Below the pieces are notes generated by a model, which worked only from the letters and a program-made list of their open reading frames with translations, ran no database searches and was not told the DNA's origin. Below are positions 62,883 through 64,000 of a DNA stretch of 64,000 nt, one piece after another. Position numbers and translations under genes: made by a program. This DNA comes from Actinoalloteichus hymeniacidonis (GTDB taxonomy: Bacteria > Actinomycetota > Actinomycetes > Mycobacteriales > Pseudonocardiaceae), in NCBI RefSeq assembly GCF_014203365.1, contig NZ_JACHIS010000001.1, forward strand, positions 5,394,001 to 5,458,000, in the 5' to 3' direction. The first letter of the stretch is position 1, and each line of letters begins with the position of its first letter.

Positions 62883-63311
62883 GTGCCCTACCCGGCGAGC
62901 AAGCCCACCTTTCTTCCTCTCACCTTGGCTGCGGTAGGTACCTTGCCGACCGCTGTCGAGGAGCCGGCGAGACCGCCTGCCACCCAGATGGTCCGGCAGA
63001 GCGCTGAGGAGGCCGATCGTGCTGCGGCCGACTGCTGGCTCGGGCTGCTCGCGGGCTGCGATTCGCCTGCACGGCGGGATCTGATCGGTCGGCTCCGGGT
63101 GTTATTCGATGCGTTGTCCTCGGAGGCGGGGCGGGATCACTGGCGTGATTCCGCTCATCGGCTGCGAGTGGCCGAGGCGACATCGCGGGTCGGCGACGCC
63201 GTCGATGAGGGAGATGGCGCAGAGTTCGCCGAGGCGATCAACAACTACGACCAGACGGTGGCCACCGCAGTGGTCTCGCTGCGGATCCACCTGGGAAGCT
63301 CGACGGTGTGA
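62883..63311 (+). CDS. Hypothetical helical protein between xseA and xseB
   Basis: 142 residues from GTG 62883, 2 bases after xseA; its stop overlaps the xseB start (GTGA). Probable all-helical fold ([60 protein letters not shown]). Not recognised. The tight coupling on both sides suggests co-production with exonuclease VII, but no catalytic motif is visible. Confidence 0.75.
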   Translation: MPYPASKPTFLPLTLAAVGTLPTAVEEPARPPATQMVRQSAEEADRAAADCWLGLLAGCDSPARRDLIGRLRVLFDALSSEAGRDHWRDSAHRLRVAEATSRVGDAVDEGDGAEFAEAINNYDQTVATAVVSLRIHLGSSTV

Positions 63312-63571
63312 AGGAACAGGACGAGCAGTCGATGTCGGCCTCGGTGGAACCGGATGCCGAACAGTCCGCGCTGGGCTACGAACAGGCCAGGGACGAGCTG
63401 GCAGAGGTGGTCCGCAGGTTGGAGGCGGGCGGGCTGTCGTTGGAGGACTCGCTCGCACTCTGGGAGCGCGGGGAGGCCCTGGCGACGGTCTGCGAACGCA
63501 GGCTGGCGGGCGCCCGGCAACGCGTGGAGCAGGCGCTGGCAGCCGTGCAACCGCCTGCCGAAGAGCAGTGA
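63308..63571 (+). CDS. xseB: Exodeoxyribonuclease VII small subunit
   Basis: 87 residues. The coiled-coil hairpin [43 protein letters not shown] is diagnostic of XseB, which wraps the XseA coiled coil. An N-terminal extension of about 20 residues precedes it. GTG start overlaps the previous stop by 4 bases. Last gene of the operon. Confidence 0.96.
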   Translation: MKEQDEQSMSASVEPDAEQSALGYEQARDELAEVVRRLEAGGLSLEDSLALWERGEALATVCERRLAGARQRVEQALAAVQPPAEEQ

Positions 63572-63685
63572 CCCGCCCATCGGGGCACGGCAGCGAGCAC
63601 TTGTCGTCGGGAGATGTTCGGCCGAGTCAGACCCGGCGGATGGCCGCAGCCCATGGTTCGGACTACGGCCTCCGCACCGATGTGG

Positions 63686-64000
63686 TCAGTTCCCGGCTCC
63701 GGGTTCAGTGACCGGCTCGCAGGGCAGAACTTCGCCTTGGCCCTGGCTCACCCCGAGGCCGGTGATGGGCAACGTCCCGGCCGCCTCGATCACCAGTGTG
63801 GTCTCGCCGTCGGCGAAGTCGCCCGGGTTCAGGACGAAGGCCGCATACGAATTGCCATCGGAGTCCATTCCGATCTCGACGGAGGTCGCGCCGTCGGGCA
63901 CAGCAATCGGGTCGAGTTCGGCCCCGGTAGCCGGGTCGTCGGGCCCGGCCATCCCGTCGATCGAGGTCTCGACCCCGTCTTCCATGATACTGCCGCCCAC
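63686..64000 (-). CDS. C-terminal part of an unidentified protein (runs off right edge)
   Basis: The last 104 residues are visible, ending in a minus-strand stop at 63686. Asp/Gly-rich, with a beta-rich stretch (ATSVEIGMDSDGNSYAAFVLNPGDFADGETTLVIEAAGTLP) and one cysteine near the end. Looks like an extracytoplasmic beta-sandwich or actinomycete lipoprotein C-terminus. No family recognised; the start lies outside the window. Confidence 0.6.
   Translation of the reverse strand: MGGSIMEDGVETSIDGMAGPDDPATGAELDPIAVPDGATSVEIGMDSDGNSYAAFVLNPGDFADGETTLVIEAAGTLPITGLGVSQGQGEVLPCEPVTEPGAGN

Overview
The window is high-GC DNA from a filamentous actinomycete. GTG starts, ATGA/GTGA stop-start overlaps, a RamB-like regulator beside isocitrate lyase, orphan type VII (WXG100-type) effector genes and the DUF6542/ispH/lipid-droplet-protein/xseA/xseB neighbourhood all point to the Pseudonocardiales (Pseudonocardiaceae-like). 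The genus cannot be fixed by reading alone. I saw no rRNA, tRNA, CRISPR array or insertion sequence.

1-10.2 kb, all minus strand: an oligopeptide ABC transporter (binding lipoprotein, two permeases, ATPase running off the left edge) behind a cluster of palindromes, a second family-5 binding lipoprotein, the GTPase TypA, and an unusual SRPBCC-Nudix fusion. 10.2-15.8 kb: an OmpR-type two-component system diverging from a LolA-like lipoprotein-carrier-fold gene and a two-gene ABC exporter. The shared intergenic region carries three copies of an 11-nt-spaced CTCAG direct repeat that looks like the regulator's operator. 15.9-19.9 kb: a thiamine-type ABC importer (ThiB-ThiP-ThiQ) behind a TPP riboswitch. 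20-31 kb: pterin carbinolamine dehydratase, a secreted serine hydrolase, a NarL-type two-component system diverging from a MacB-like ABC/FtsX exporter, and RamB/isocitrate lyase (glyoxylate shunt).

31-43 kb is the accessory heart. An apparently orphan middle component of an ABC-three-component (ABC-3C) conflict system is followed by a type VII polymorphic toxin island: YbaB-like protein, WXG100-like protein, a YezG-like-domain protein, a 2,209-residue toxin ending in an Endonuclease_NS_2-type nuclease, and two further YezG-like immunity genes. Several TTA codons in the toxin and its immunity gene suggest control by the rare leucyl tRNA (bldA). It is followed by an Erm-family 23S rRNA methyltransferase with a 12-codon leader ORF, a WhiB7-like promoter and an attenuator-like hairpin.

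43-50.8 kb: small metabolic and stress genes, including a TetR/nitroreductase pair sharing an operator, and an ECF41 sigma factor facing a carboxymuconolactone decarboxylase with matching TGTCAC(A/G)-N16-CGTC promoters on both strands. This segment also has decayed partial copies of a GNAT gene and of ychF. 51-64 kb is core genome: ychF, sbcC/sbcD, rmuC, a DUF6542 protein, ispH, a lipid-droplet-associated protein, xseA, a small hypothetical gene, xseB, and a truncated gene at the right edge.
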